Shown here: piece by piece, positions 1-5,205 of the stretch
How positions within the stretch are numbered: position 1 is the stretch's first letter
Layout: each line of letters starts with the position of its first letter
NCBI GenBank assembly: GCA_017398165.1
Contig: JAFQHB010000117.1
Location: 1-5,693, forward strand
DNA from: Bacillota bacterium
GTDB taxonomy: Bacteria; Bacillota; Dehalobacteriia; UBA4068; UBA4997
DNA length: 5,693 bases
Direction: 5' to 3'
Position numbers and translations under genes: made by a program
The notes under the pieces: model-generated
What the model saw: only the letters and a program-made list of their open reading frames with translations
The model's database searches: none
Told to the model about the DNA's origin: nothing

Positions 1-40
1 TCATTTGGTTTTTATCCCGCTCGTACAGGCGACCCCAATA

Positions 41-76
41 TAAAATCCCGGCAAACCATCACAGTATGCCGGGATT
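41..76 (-). terminator. Rho-independent terminator of pyrF
   Basis: A perfect 10-bp inverted repeat (44-53 with 67-76, arm AATCCCGGCA on the minus strand) encloses a 13-nt loop. On the minus strand it runs into a short T-rich tract (ATTTTATATT). It begins about 48 bp after the pyrF stop codon, the usual place for an intrinsic terminator, and suggests pyrF is the last gene of its transcript. The loop is rather long, but the GC-rich stem is exact. Confidence 0.8.
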
Positions 77-123
77 GAGAATATAAGCATTTTTATCGCG
101 GATAAATCTACCGGAAAATCGTC

Positions 124-864
124 TTAGCACTCGGCTTCCATAATCTCAGCTACGATCTTGCGGGCAGCCTCTATCTGATTCTCCTGCGCGGTGATGGGAC
201 GGCCGATAACCAAATAGGTCGAGCCGGCCTCTACAGCCTGCCTGGGTGTCATAATGCGGCTCTGATCATTAGCAGCGGCCCACAGGGGACGGATACCGGG
301 TGTAATAATCACGAAATCCTCACCACAGGCCTCACGAATATCGCGAATCTCCTTCGGCGATGCCACCACACCATCCAGACCGGCCTTCTGAGCCATCTTC
401 GCCCAGGTGATGACCTGCTCGGCAATCGGACGCTGGATGCCGATCTCCTCATTAAACTCCTGCTGGCTGATACTGGTCAGCACGGTAACTGCTACCAGGA
501 TGGGCTTCTCCACCCCCATAGATTCAGCAGCCTCTTTGGCACTCTCGGCGGCGGCAGAAAGCATCTTCAGACCACCGGCTGCGTGCAAAGTCATAATCGA
601 AGCACGACGGCGGGTGATAACTCTGGTCGCCTCAGCTACGGTATTGGGGATATCGTGGAATTTCAGATCGACAAAAACCTTGCCGCCTCTGGCCTGGATC
701 TCACGCACGATATCGGGACCCTCGGCATTATAAAGCTGCATACCGATCTTAAATGCACCGACCTCACCGGTCAGGCGATCTACCAGATCAAGCGCCTCGG
801 CCCGGGTGGGCACGTCCAGCGCCACGATGATTTTTTCTTTTGCCTGCTGCTGTGTCAAACTCAT
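124..864 (-). CDS. pyrF: Orotidine 5'-phosphate decarboxylase
   Basis: Cytoplasmic enzyme of the last step of de novo UMP synthesis, OMP to UMP plus CO2. The 246-residue product has the full TIM-barrel signature of the short bacterial PyrF group: IIVALDVP at 12-19, substrate Lys39 in FKIGMQLY, the catalytic Asp66-x-Lys68-x-x-Asp71 in FVDLKFHDIPNT, HAAGG at 94-98, TPGIRP at 188-193, and the phosphate-binding VIGRPIT at 219-225 with Arg222. All key residues are present. The ATG at 864 is chosen because GGGAGGT lies 5 nt upstream. No other pyrimidine gene is visible. The gene sits about 95 bp downstream of the 6S RNA and could be read from its own weak promoter or by readthrough of that RNA; the sequence does not decide which. 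Confidence 0.97.
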   Translation of the reverse strand: MSLTQQQAKEKIIVALDVPTRAEALDLVDRLTGEVGAFKIGMQLYNAEGPDIVREIQARGGKVFVDLKFHDIPNTVAEATRVITRRRASIMTLHAAGGLKMLSAAAESAKEAAESMGVEKPILVAVTVLTSISQQEFNEEIGIQRPIAEQVITWAKMAQKAGLDGVVASPKEIRDIREACGEDFVIITPGIRPLWAAANDQSRIMTPRQAVEAGSTYLVIGRPITAQENQIEAARKIVAEIMEAEC

Positions 865-913
865 AATCTACCTCCCACCGGCCGCTGTGCTCGCCCGGCT
901 TTCTGCATTTTTA

Positions 914-951
914 GGTAATAATTACCGGGTCCTGCTATCGCCCGGTGTCAA
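914..951 (-). promoter_or_regulatory. pyrF leader: possible promoter and overlapping hairpins
   Basis: A consensus -35 box TTGACA lies at 951-946 on the minus strand, but the best -10 match is poor (GGTAAT at 926-921, spacing 19), so the promoter is tentative. Two inverted repeats follow: ACCGGG/CCCGGT (946-941 with 929-924) and GGTAAT/ATTACC (926-921 with 919-914). They share bases 924-926, so the complete helices exclude each other. I see no T-run after either and no clear PyrR-binding motif, so an attenuator is not shown. Confidence 0.3.
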
Positions 952-959
952 TACAATAC

Positions 960-1137
960 AAAAGCCCCACAATGCCGGTAGATGCCAATGTTTTGAACCT
1001 GCATGAGCAGGTGGGATTCCGCACGCTGCTTCCTTAGTCCACTCGATGGAGGCTTTAAGTCCACAGACAAATATAGGATTCCCTTATTTTGAGTGTTGGC
1101 TCAAAACTTATCAGCATCTTCTCGCACACTGTCGGGC
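960..1137 (-). ncRNA. ssrS: 6S RNA (regulator of RNA polymerase)
   Basis: 6S RNA mimics an open promoter and binds housekeeping RNA polymerase in stationary phase. Here the 5' end (1137 downwards, GCCCGACAGUGU) pairs with the 3' end (AUUGUGGGGC, about 973-964) with one mismatch. A second helix AGATGC (1119-1114) with GCATCT (985-980) completes the closing stem, and U4 (963-960) follows. Beyond an internal bubble, GGGAAUCC (1083-1076) pairs with GGAAUCCC (1020-1013) with one mismatch, followed by an imperfect apical arm. The bubble strands carry hairpins at 1087-1106 and 997-1012. The 3' part, CACCU-hairpin-GUUCAA then GGCAUCU, resembles E. coli 6S RNA. The length of about 178 nt fits the family, and the 5' end lies where a perfect -10 box predicts it. 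The strand is set by the promoters. Not compared with a covariance model; the ends are approximate. Confidence 0.85.
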
Positions 1138-1143
1138 GTTCAT

Positions 1144-1172
1144 ATTATATTCTTCTGTTGCAACTATTATAA
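1144..1172 (-). promoter_or_regulatory. Proximal promoter of 6S RNA
   Basis: A perfect -10 box TATAAT lies at 1149-1144 on the minus strand, preceded at 17-bp spacing by a weak -35, TTATAA (1172-1167). Transcription would begin near 1137-1139, exactly where the closing stem of the 6S RNA begins. Its -35 region overlaps the -10 box of the distal promoter. Confidence 0.65.
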
Positions 1173-1194
1173 CATCCGCCTATCAAAAAATCAA
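1166..1194 (-). promoter_or_regulatory. Distal promoter upstream of 6S RNA
   Basis: TTGATT (1194-1189), a 17-bp spacer ending in an extended -10 TGt, and a perfect TATAAT (1171-1166) make a strong housekeeping sigma-type promoter on the minus strand. Transcription would begin near 1159, giving a 6S RNA about 20 nt longer at the 5' end, which would need trimming. The same TTGATT plus TGN-TATAAT layout is used in front of aspS. Confidence 0.75.
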
Positions 1195-1246
1195 TCGGCA
1201 GACGGAAATTTTCCTCAAGAAGTTTTATCCGTTTCTTCAATATTTA

Positions 1247-1759
1247 TTACAGACGGATTTTGCGGATATCGTCCTTCAGACGCTCGATATCGGTCAGCCA
1301 GCTCTCCAGATCTTCCTCGTGCTCCAGCTCGTCGCTCAGGATGCCGACAACCATCTGATAGGTGGAATGATCCTTGCCCTCGGTGAAATCAGCCAGCTCC
1401 TGATAACGCTTGATAGCACAGCGTTCGCCTTCCAGATTCTGCTCCAGGATGACCTCAATATAGGGATCCAGAGGTGTTGCATACTCGCAGCCGGCGTGAT
1501 TCATCCAATCGGCGGGATTCAGGATAGGTGTGCCGCCCAGCTGGATGATACGGTCAACAATCAGCACAGCGTGTGCCAACTCCTCATTAGCGTGTACCAA
1601 CAGCTCCGGCTCGACCTCACTGCGCATCGGACCCTCCATCACGCGTGCGCCGATCCAATACTGATAGTATGCCAGCCACTCCTCGGCCAGTGCTGCATTC
1701 AGCAGCTCGATCAGTTTTTCAACGTCCAGATTAACAATCTTCACAGAATGCTTACCCAT
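1247..1759 (-). CDS. Dps-like ferritin (DPSL / thioferritin type)
   Basis: A cytoplasmic four-helix-bundle ferritin-like protein of 170 residues, probably oxidising and storing iron while consuming peroxide or oxygen. Counted from the ATG at 1759, di-iron ligands appear as Glu27 (AEEWLAYYQYW), Glu60-x-x-His63, Glu112 (LEGER) and Glu144-x-x-His147, matching Glu18, Glu51/His54, Glu94 and Glu127/His130 of E. coli bacterioferritin. The haem-binding Met52 of that protein is Leu61 here, so haem binding is not expected. Two cysteines, Cys91 (HAGCEY) and Cys114 (ERCAI), occur where Dps-like proteins of Sulfolobus and Bacteroides carry a cysteine pair near the metal site, which is why I prefer DPSL to bacterioferritin. 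The gene looks monocistronic, between the aspS terminator and the 6S promoters. I see no clear PerR or Fur box. Ferritin-like is certain; the subtype is inferred. Confidence 0.88.
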   Translation of the reverse strand: MGKHSVKIVNLDVEKLIELLNAALAEEWLAYYQYWIGARVMEGPMRSEVEPELLVHANEELAHAVLIVDRIIQLGGTPILNPADWMNHAGCEYATPLDPYIEVILEQNLEGERCAIKRYQELADFTEGKDHSTYQMVVGILSDELEHEEDLESWLTDIERLKDDIRKIRL

Positions 1760-1767
1760 TATTAACA

Positions 1768-1772
1768 CTCCT
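1768..1772 (-). promoter_or_regulatory. Shine-Dalgarno site fixing the ferritin start
   Basis: AGGAG at 1772-1768 lies 8 nt before the ATG at 1759. An in-frame GTG at 1768-1766 would add three residues but overlaps this site and has no ribosome site of its own, so the ATG is the likely start. Confidence 0.85.
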
Positions 1773-1778
1773 TTTGTA

Positions 1779-1794
1779 CCGGGCGATGTCCCGG
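1779..1794 (-). other. Hairpin in the ferritin leader
   Basis: CCGGG (1794-1790 on the minus strand) and CCCGG (1783-1779) form a 5-bp GC-only stem with a 6-nt loop, 6 bp upstream of the Shine-Dalgarno site. It could affect mRNA stability or ribosome access, but no ligand or protein target is recognisable. Part of it is shared, inverted, with the pyrF leader. Confidence 0.45.
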
Positions 1795-1813
1795 CTCATT
1801 TTTGCTTACCAAT

Positions 1814-1842
1814 AGTTTATCACCGCCGCGGCCGAAAGTAAA
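1814..1842 (-). promoter_or_regulatory. Possible promoter of the ferritin gene
   Basis: TTTACT (1842-1837) and TAAACT (1819-1814), each matching 4 of 6 consensus bases, are spaced by 17 bp on the minus strand, with TGa just before the -10 box. Since aspS ends in a terminator upstream, a promoter is expected here, and this is the best match I find. Confidence 0.4.
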
Positions 1843-1881
1843 TACCTTATCGCAATTCTCCGCAGCACAATTTCAGCATAT

Positions 1882-1915
1882 AAAACCGGCCGCCCACCCC
1901 ACGGCGGACGACCGG
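1882..1915 (-). terminator. Rho-independent terminator of aspS
   Basis: On the minus strand CCGG (1915-1912) pairs with CCGG (1889-1886), and CCGCC (1907-1903) with GGCGG (1894-1890), leaving a 4-nt bulge on one side. The hairpin is followed by TTTTA (1885-1881). It lies about 24 bp after the aspS stop codon. A wider inverted repeat, TTTCAGC/GCTGAAA (1921-1915 with 1877-1871), surrounds it. Confidence 0.75.
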
Positions 1916-1938
1916 CTGAAATGCAAATTTTGGCAAAA

Positions 1939-3741
1939 TTATTTCTGTTTGCCGGCCTTGGCCTGCATACTTACACGAATCGAGAGCTCTTCCAACTGCT
2001 TGTCGGCCACCTCGCCCGGGGCCTGGGTCAGCATACAGGAAGCACTCTGCGTCTTGGGGAATGCGATAACGTCGCGGATGCTCTCGGCGCCGGTCATCAG
2101 CATAATCATACGATCCAGACCAAATGCCATACCGCCATGCGGGGGCACACCGTACTCAAAAGCATCCAGCAGGAAGCCGAAGTTCTCGTGCGCGCGCTCC
2201 TTGGTGAAGCCCAGACAGCCCAGCATCTGCTCCTGCAGCTCCATACTGTGAATACGGATAGAACCGCCGCCCAGCTCGATGCCGTTCAGCACCATATCGT
2301 ACGCACGGGCACGCACACGGCCGGGCTCGCTCTCCAGATACTGCACATCCTCCAGCATCGGGCAGGTGAAAGGATGGTGCATAGCAGTATAGCGATTCTC
2401 CTCCTCCGACCATTCCAGCAGCGGGAACTCAGTTACCCAGGCAAAGTTGAACTCGGCAGGATCGATCAGTTCCTCACGCTTGGCGATCTCGCAGCGCAAA
2501 TGACCCAGAGCGTCAGCCACTACCTGCGGCTTATCAGCCACAAACATCAGCAAATCGCCCGGCTCACCCTGCATACGCTCGCACAGTGCAGCCAGCTGCT
2601 CCTCGGTGAAGAATTTGGTGATCGAAGACTCCAGACCGTTCTCGGTAACCTTGGCCCACGCCAGACCCTTGGCGCCGTAAATAGCCACATAGGCGGTCAG
2701 TGCATCGATCTCGCGGCGGGAATACCTGGCACAGCCCTTGGCATTGATGCCCTTTACGCGGCCGCCCTTTTTGGCAGTATCAGCGAAAACCTTGAAATTG
2801 CTGTCAATTACAACATCGGCAACATCGACCAGCGGGATATCAAAACGCAAGTCGGGCTTATCAGAGCCATAAGTCTCCATCGCCTCGTGCCAGGTCAGGC
2901 GTTTGAAAGGCGTGGGGATGGTAACGCCGAGGGTTTTCTCAAAAATCTCAGCTACCATACCCTCCATCAGGGTCTGGATAGTCTCCTCATCAATGAAGGA
3001 CATCTCCAGATCAAGCTGGGTAAATTCCGGCTGGCGATCGGCACGCAGATCCTCATCACGGAAGCAGCGGGCAATCTGGAAATACTTGTCAAAGCCGGAT
3101 ACCATCAGCAACTGCTTGTAAAGCTGGGGTGACTGCGGCAAAGCATAGAATTCGCCGGGATGCACACGGCTGGGCACCAGATAGTCACGCGCACCCTCCG
3201 GGGTGCTCTTGCCCAGGATAGGAGTCTCGATCTCCAAAAAGCCGTTGCGGTTGAGATAATCACGCATTGCAAAGGCTACCTTATGGCGCAGCATCAGATT
3301 AGCCTGCATCGCCGGGCGGCGCAGATCCAGATAACGATGCTTCAGGCGCAGCAATTCATCAACATCCACGCGATCCTCGATATAAAACGGCGGTGTCTTG
3401 GCGGTGGCCAGCACACGCAGCTCGCTGATATAGACCTCGATCTCACCGGTGGCCAGATTGGGGTTATTCTGTCCCTCGGGACGGGGGCGCACAGTGCCCA
3501 CCATAGCCAATACATATTCATTACGCACACGCTCTGCCTTGGCGAAAGCATCAGTGCCGCTCTCGGGGTCGAATACGACCTGCACCAGGCCGGTGCGGTC
3601 ACGCAGGTCAATGAATATCAGCCCGCCGTGATCGCGGCGGCGCTGCACCCAACCCATCAGCGTAACCTCTTTGCCGATATATTCGCTGCCGACTTCCCCG
3701 CACATCATAGTGCGATGCAGTCCAGTCAGTGTCTCGCTCAT
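1939..3741 (-). CDS. aspS: Aspartyl-tRNA synthetase, probably non-discriminating
   Basis: Class IIb synthetase that charges tRNA with aspartate in the cytoplasm. The 600 residues match the usual bacterial length. Domains in order: N-terminal anticodon-binding OB fold (about 20-115, with GWVQRRRDHGG and DLRDRTGLVQVVFDP); motif 1 around 166-192; motif 2 at 221-244 (FQIARCFRDEDLRADRQPEF); the bacterial GAD insertion (about 285-425); and motif 3 (541-548, GLDRMIML, with Arg544). His38 and Gly90 match positions (His31 and the Gly near 81-82) where Pseudomonas aeruginosa AspRS tolerates tRNA-Asn, so the enzyme may also make Asp-tRNA-Asn for GatCAB. The ATG at 3741 has GGAGGAG 6 nt upstream. The gene forms its own unit with promoter and terminator; hisS, often next to it in Firmicutes, is not here. 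No T-box leader is seen. Confidence 0.97.
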   Translation of the reverse strand: MSETLTGLHRTMMCGEVGSEYIGKEVTLMGWVQRRRDHGGLIFIDLRDRTGLVQVVFDPESGTDAFAKAERVRNEYVLAMVGTVRPRPEGQNNPNLATGEIEVYISELRVLATAKTPPFYIEDRVDVDELLRLKHRYLDLRRPAMQANLMLRHKVAFAMRDYLNRNGFLEIETPILGKSTPEGARDYLVPSRVHPGEFYALPQSPQLYKQLLMVSGFDKYFQIARCFRDEDLRADRQPEFTQLDLEMSFIDEETIQTLMEGMVAEIFEKTLGVTIPTPFKRLTWHEAMETYGSDKPDLRFDIPLVDVADVVIDSNFKVFADTAKKGGRVKGINAKGCARYSRREIDALTAYVAIYGAKGLAWAKVTENGLESSITKFFTEEQLAALCERMQGEPGDLLMFVADKPQVVADALGHLRCEIAKREELIDPAEFNFAWVTEFPLLEWSEEENRYTAMHHPFTCPMLEDVQYLESEPGRVRARAYDMVLNGIELGGGSIRIHSMELQEQMLGCLGFTKERAHENFGFLLDAFEYGVPPHGGMAFGLDRMIMLMTGAESIRDVIAFPKTQSASCMLTQAPGEVADKQLEELSIRVSMQAKAGKQK

Positions 3742-3808
3742 TCAATACTCCTCCAATACTGTGGCAATTTTATGCCGGATTGCTCTCTAAAAATTAACGA
3801 TAAATTAT

Positions 3809-3836
3809 ATTATACCACAAATTCAGGAATAATCAA
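3809..3836 (-). promoter_or_regulatory. Promoter of aspS
   Basis: TTGATT (3836-3831), a 16-bp spacer ending in the extended -10 TGg, and a perfect TATAAT (3814-3809) lie on the minus strand. Transcription would begin near 3802 and give a leader of about 60 nt, too short for a T-box. A second TATAAT overlaps at 3809-3804. Confidence 0.78.
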
Positions 3837-3867
3837 CCATCAACTATCACAGACAGGGCTTTTGAGC

Positions 3868-3903
3868 AAAAAAATATGAGGACCCCCGAAAGGATCCTCA
3901 TAT
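3868..3903 (-). terminator. Rho-independent terminator of the decarboxylase operon
   Basis: On the minus strand a 9-bp arm ATATGAGGA (3903-3895) pairs with TCCTCATAT (3882-3874). The RNA stem can continue through U-G and C-G pairs up to a UUCG loop. T7 (3874-3868) follows directly, its first T being shared with the stem. It begins 40 bp after the beta-subunit stop codon. It ends the operon and separates it from aspS. Confidence 0.92.
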
Positions 3904-3943
3904 AATATGTCTCAATTGTCTGAAAACAATCCGTAACTGCTTA

Positions 3944-5146
3944 CTAAGCGAGGAATACGCCGTTCAGAGTCAGCAGGATACCAGCTGCAACAGCGGTACC
4001 GATACAACCAGCTACGTTGGGGCCCATTGCATGCATCAGCAGGAAGTTTGCCGGGTTATCGGCCTGGCCAACCTTCTGAGCAACACGAGCAGCCATCGGA
4101 ACTGCGGATACGCCGGCAGCACCGATCAGCGGGTTGATCTTGTTCTTCAGGAACAGGTTCATAATGTGTGCAACAACAACGCCGCCGGCACAAGCCATAG
4201 CGAATGCGAATACACCCAGAACGAAGATGGACATGGTCTGAGCAGTCAGGAAGGAGGTACCCTGAGTGGTAGCGCCTACGGAAGTGCCCAGGAAGATGGT
4301 AACGATGTTGGTCAGAGCATTCTGAGCAGTATCGTTCAGACGCTCAACAACACCGGACTCTTTGAACAGGTTACCCAGCATCAGCATACCGATCAGAGAA
4401 GCTGCGGAAGGAACGATCATGGAAACAACGATGGTGTTCACGATCGGGAACAGGATCTTGGTCAGTTTCTTTACGGGTTTCTGCTGAGTCATAACGATCT
4501 GGCGCTGTGCCTTGGTGGTCAGAGCCTTCATTACAGGGGGCAGAATGATCGGAACCATTGCCATGTAAGAGTATGCAGCAACTGCGATGGGGCCCATCAG
4601 ATGGGGAGCCAGTTTGCCGGACAGGTGAATACAAGTCGGGCCGTCAGCACCACCGATGATACCGATGGAAGCAGCCTCAGCGAAGTTGAAGTGTACACCG
4701 GGTACGTACTCGTCGAGCATCAGAGCACCCCACAGAGCAATAAATACACCGAACTGAGCAGCACCGCCCAGAATCAGGGATTTCGGGTTAGCCAGTACAG
4801 GACCGAAGTCAGTCATACAACCGATACCCAGGAACATCAGAGGCGGGAAAACGCCCAGATGGTCGCCCTGGTACAGGTAGTACATCAGACCACCGATCTC
4901 AGTTACGATGGTGTGACCCTCAGCATCGAAGCCCAACTGGGGCTCGATCATAACATTCGCACCGGGAATGTTAGCAAGCAGCATACCAAAAGAGATCGGA
5001 ACCAGCAGCAGCGGCTCGAAACCTTTCTTGATAGCCAAATACATAAACAGCAGAGCAACCAGGATCATTACACCGGAACGCCAGTCAAAGATCGCAAAGG
5101 ATGTGCTGTTATAAAAATCGACAAGTGCCGCGGAAATCATTTCCAT
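3944..5146 (-). CDS. oadB: Sodium-translocating decarboxylase, beta subunit
   Basis: Integral membrane subunit that removes CO2 from carboxybiotin and couples this to Na+ export; family OadB/MmdB/GcdB. At 400 residues it lies between GcdB/MmdB (about 375) and Klebsiella OadB (about 433). Hydrophobic segments cover most of the chain, about 9-10 of them. With a constant offset of 35, all the residues shown to matter in Klebsiella OadB are kept: Asp168 (GGADGPT, Asp203), Tyr194 (Tyr229), Asn338, Gly342 and Ser347 in NPLIGAAGVS (Asn373, Gly377, Ser382). The ATG at 5146 has AGGAGG 8 nt upstream; the stop TAG is followed at once by TAA. It follows the biotin carrier gene, as in mmdADCB and gcdDCB. 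The substrate (methylmalonyl-CoA, glutaconyl-CoA or oxaloacetate) is set by an alpha subunit outside the window, so the symbol is family-level only. Confidence 0.94.
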   Translation of the reverse strand: MEMISAALVDFYNSTSFAIFDWRSGVMILVALLFMYLAIKKGFEPLLLVPISFGMLLANIPGANVMIEPQLGFDAEGHTIVTEIGGLMYYLYQGDHLGVFPPLMFLGIGCMTDFGPVLANPKSLILGGAAQFGVFIALWGALMLDEYVPGVHFNFAEAASIGIIGGADGPTCIHLSGKLAPHLMGPIAVAAYSYMAMVPIILPPVMKALTTKAQRQIVMTQQKPVKKLTKILFPIVNTIVVSMIVPSAASLIGMLMLGNLFKESGVVERLNDTAQNALTNIVTIFLGTSVGATTQGTSFLTAQTMSIFVLGVFAFAMACAGGVVVAHIMNLFLKNKINPLIGAAGVSAVPMAARVAQKVGQADNPANFLLMHAMGPNVAGCIGTAVAAGILLTLNGVFLA

Positions 5147-5186
5147 TAGCTTTTCCTCCTATATCCAATGTAATCAAACGTCACAA

Positions 5187-5205
5187 TAATTGCGGGACGC
5201 AATTA
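5187..5205 (-). other. Hairpin on the biotin carrier stop codon
   Basis: A perfect 8-bp inverted repeat (5187-5194 with 5198-5205, arm TAATTGCG) with a 3-nt loop begins on the TAA stop codon of the biotin carrier gene, inside the 56-bp gap before the beta-subunit gene. No T-run follows, so it is probably not a full terminator. A processing or stability element that sets the ratio of the two subunits is possible. Confidence 0.5.

Noticed and set aside
1022..1064. SRP RNA-like motif (GGAAGCAGC on the minus strand)
   Set aside because: The tip of SRP RNA needs a stem closed by a tetraloop just before this motif. Here the flanking GGA and GGA cannot pair, and the whole region fits 6S RNA better.
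1185..1232. Possible terminator of the ferritin gene
   Set aside because: ACGGA/TCCGT (1202-1206 with 1228-1232) has only 5 bp and a long loop. The T6 tract (1190-1185) is about 11 nt away and already belongs to the 6S promoter region.
1046..1765. Plus-strand open frame across the 6S region and the ferritin gene
   Set aside because: It overlaps two supported minus-strand genes, has no Shine-Dalgarno sequence, and resembles no protein I know.
1766..1768. GTG start for the ferritin gene
   Set aside because: The Shine-Dalgarno sequence AGGAG overlaps this codon and is spaced 8 nt from the ATG at 1759, which is the better start.
1921..3132. Long open frame on the plus strand, opposite aspS
   Set aside because: It is antisense to a clear AspRS gene, lacks a ribosome site, and its translation is rich in His, Gln and Leu with no family resemblance. 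It is a by-product of aspS codon use.
3742..3867. T-box riboswitch in front of aspS
   Set aside because: The promoter leaves a leader of only about 60 nt with no T-box sequence or terminator.
4031..5149. Long open frame on the plus strand, opposite the beta-subunit gene
   Set aside because: Antisense to a well-conserved membrane protein gene. The translation is rich in Gln, Asn, His and Ser with no domain, and no promoter or ribosome site supports it.
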